The translations under genes were made by a program, and so were the position numbers. A stretch of DNA of 7,164 nt from Rhodobacter sp. (GTDB lineage Bacteria > Pseudomonadota > Alphaproteobacteria > Rhodobacterales > Rhodobacteraceae). The notes under the pieces are model-generated. The model was not told where the DNA came from. It searched no databases and saw only the letters and a list, made by a program, of their open reading frames with translations. Where the stretch lies: assembly GCA_013824055.1 (NCBI GenBank), contig PNNE01000359.1, positions 1 through 7,164 on the forward strand, in the 5' to 3' direction. Below, piece after piece: positions 6,165 through 7,164 of this stretch (within the stretch, counting starts at the first letter, position 1; the number at the start of each line of letters is the position of its first letter).

Positions 6165-6298
6165 GTGCAGAGACCCCAGGTCCGGCTGTCCATGTCCCAG
6201 CACTGCCCGTTCCGGCCTTCGAGTCGTTCAACCCATCTATCGGAAGGGCCGTGCCAGGGTCCTTGCACGGCAGCCTGCGGCGACGGCACAGCCGGCAC
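6161..6298 (-). pseudogene. Possible remnant or unrecognised small ORF
   Basis: Read on the minus strand, a frame ending at TAG (6163-6161) encodes a tail that looks protein-like: WHGPSDRWVERL, then CWDMDSRTWGLCT with two cysteines and four tryptophans in total. No ATG opens it. Only GTG codons at 6298, 6289 and 6268 are available, none with a ribosome binding site. Upstream the frame becomes a Pro/Ala-rich stretch and stays open into the 3' end of the next minus-strand gene. It may be the 3' end of a decayed gene whose signal peptide was lost, or chance. The coordinates use the GTG at 6298. Confidence 0.2.
6248..6271. repeat. Inverted repeat in the 6165-6365 gap
   Basis: GCCGTGC (6248-6254) pairs with GCACGGC (6265-6271) around a ten-base loop. 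It lies between convergent gene sets and could contribute to transcription termination. No T-run flanks it on either strand. Confidence 0.3.
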
Positions 6299-6318
6299 AA
6301 CGGGATTACGGCCTGCTG

Positions 6319-6340
6319 CGGCGCAGGGGTTGCTGCGCCG
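6319..6340. terminator. Hairpin between convergent genes
   Basis: CGGCGCAG (6319-6326) pairs with CTGCGCCG (6333-6340) around a GGGTTG loop, an eight-base-pair GC-rich stem. On the minus strand it lies 25 bases beyond the stop of the rpoD-coupled gene, where a terminator is expected. No U-run follows in either direction, so it would be a weak or Rho-assisted terminator. Confidence 0.35.
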
Positions 6341-6365
6341 GGCAAAGCACCGAAGGGCAGGGAGA

Positions 6366-6755
6366 CTAGGACCCGTCGCCGCTGTCGGCCGCCTTGATCA
6401 GCTCAAGCCAGCGCAGAGCGGTTCCGGCATCCGGAATGCGCAAGGTGACTTCGCCGCTGTTGGTCAGGCGGGCTTCCGGGAAGGCCGCCATCACCATTTC
6501 CGGCTTGATCTTTCCCCGCCGCAGTTCGGGTCTGCGGATATAGGTCAGAACCCACTCGTCATTCGGAATTGCGGCAAAGCAGAACTCCTCGTCCCGCTTC
6601 ACCCGCAGGCTGTTGAGAAAACCCTGTTCGTGCGCAGCCACAGAGAAGTCCCCCGAGGTCGAAAACCCCTCGACGATCACGTCAAAGGCAGCCTTCGCGT
6701 CTGCGGAAGCGATTTCGTCGCGCAGGTCGGCGATGTTCAAGACCGGGCCACTCAC
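6366..6755 (-). CDS. Unknown 129-residue protein coupled to rpoD
   Basis: I do not recognise this protein. It is soluble, with no signal peptide or membrane span and one cysteine (C59). Residues about 8-30 look helical (IADLRDEIASADAKAAFDVI). A middle strand-rich part follows (FCFAAIPNDEWVLTYIRRPE, 58-77), then a basic RRGKIKP (79-85) and a C-terminal part with VTLRIPDAGTALRWLELIKA (103-122). The start is GTG (6755-6753), overlapping the rpoD TGA as GTGA. Upstream there is no clear ribosome binding site, so translation probably depends on ribosomes finishing rpoD. That would tie its amount to the sigma factor. A role near sigma or RNA polymerase is only a guess from position. Stop-codon positions and GC-rich third bases support a real gene. 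Confidence 0.7.
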   Translation of the reverse strand: MSGPVLNIADLRDEIASADAKAAFDVIVEGFSTSGDFSVAAHEQGFLNSLRVKRDEEFCFAAIPNDEWVLTYIRRPELRRGKIKPEMVMAAFPEARLTNSGEVTLRIPDAGTALRWLELIKAADSGDGS

Positions 6756-7164
6756 TGATCCAGGAACGAACGAAGCTTCCGGCTCCGCGACGGGTGCTTC
6801 AGCTTGCGCAGCGCCTTCGCCTCGATCTGGCGGATGCGTTCGCGGGTGACGCTGAACTGCTGGCCGACCTCTTCCAGCGTGTGGTCGGTGTTCATGCCGA
6901 TGCCAAACCGCATCCGCAGCACCCGTTCCTCGCGCGGGGTGAGGCTGGCCAGGACGCGGGTGGTGGTTTCCTTCAGGTTCTCCTGAATGGCGCTGTCCAG
7001 GGGCAGGATCGCGTTCTTGTCCTCGATGAAGTCGCCAAGCTGGCTGTCTTCCTCGTCGCCGATCGGGGTTTCCAGGCTGATCGGTTCCTTGGCGATCTTC
7101 ATCACCTTGCGGACCTTTTCCAGCGGCATCTGGAGTTTCTCGGCCAGCTCCTCGGGCGTCGGTT
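6752..7164 (-). CDS. rpoD: RNA polymerase housekeeping sigma factor RpoD, C-terminal end (partial)
   Basis: The last 136 residues of the primary sigma-70 factor, running off the window end. The start of the visible part, TPEELAEKLQMPLEKVRKVM, belongs to region 3. SLETPIGDEEDSQLGDFIED follows, then region 4 with LTPREERVLRMRFGI and the -35-binding helix-turn-helix TLEEVGQQFSVTRERIRQIE. It ends in the standard KALRKLKHPSRSRKLRSFL plus DQ. This is a textbook primary sigma end with no changes seen in the recognition helix, so ordinary -35/-10 promoters are expected in this organism. The ATG inside the visible part (7129-7127) is internal, not the start. The stop overlaps the start of the next gene. 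Confidence 0.98.
   Translation of the reverse strand, partial: PTPEELAEKLQMPLEKVRKVMKIAKEPISLETPIGDEEDSQLGDFIEDKNAILPLDSAIQENLKETTTRVLASLTPREERVLRMRFGIGMNTDHTLEEVGQQFSVTRERIRQIEAKALRKLKHPSRSRKLRSFLDQ

Noticed and set aside
4776..6203. 475-codon open frame on the minus strand opposite the glycosyltransferase
   Set aside because: The composition is typical of an antisense frame, it crosses an intergenic region, and it has no motif.
1..7164. tRNA/rRNA genes, CRISPR arrays, transposase or attachment sites
   Set aside because: No cloverleaf-like T-arm sequences, direct repeat arrays, transposase motifs or terminal inverted repeats were seen by eye on either strand.

Overview
The window comes from a GC-rich, photosynthetic alphaproteobacterium of the Rhodobacter group. 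The first bases encode the last residues of PufM, the M subunit of the photosynthetic reaction centre. A pufX gene follows at once; PufX is known essentially only from Rhodobacter and close relatives. A dxs gene directly after puf is the arrangement known from Rhodobacter. The full-length housekeeping genes look intact and match alphaproteobacterial forms.

Layout. (1) 1-2459, plus strand: the end of the puf operon (pufM tail, pufX), a 169-base gap packed with inverted repeats, then dxs, the entry enzyme of the MEP isoprenoid pathway. That pathway supplies the phytyl tail of bacteriochlorophyll, carotenoids and quinones. (2) 2460-3179, plus strand: a hairpin with an A6 flank, then an unnamed gene for a PAS-like protein with a C-terminal four-cysteine zinc-ribbon-like element. 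(3) 3155-4707, minus strand: nrdR and ribD, joined by a GTGA stop/start overlap. ribD runs convergently into the PAS-like gene, and the two coding regions overlap by 25 bases. (4) 4708-4970: the divergent intergenic region, holding likely promoters for nrdR (minus) and the next gene (plus). (5) 4971-6164, plus strand: a family-2-type glycosyltransferase and a small secreted protein with two cysteines. (6) 6161-6365: about 200 bases with no convincing gene; they hold two hairpins and a possible minus-strand ORF remnant. (7) 6366-7164, minus strand: the 3' end of rpoD (housekeeping sigma-70), coupled through a second GTGA overlap to a 129-residue protein I do not recognise.

The genes belong to several separate functions (light capture and pigment precursors; deoxynucleotide control and flavin synthesis; sigma factor; glycan transfer) and not to one pathway. 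I see no mobile element, CRISPR array, tRNA or rRNA, and no clear sign of a novel multi-gene system. The items most worth a second look are the PAS-like/zinc-ribbon protein beside the puf-dxs region, the structured pufX-dxs gap, the likely antisense relation between ribD transcription and the PAS-like gene, and the unknown protein coupled to rpoD.
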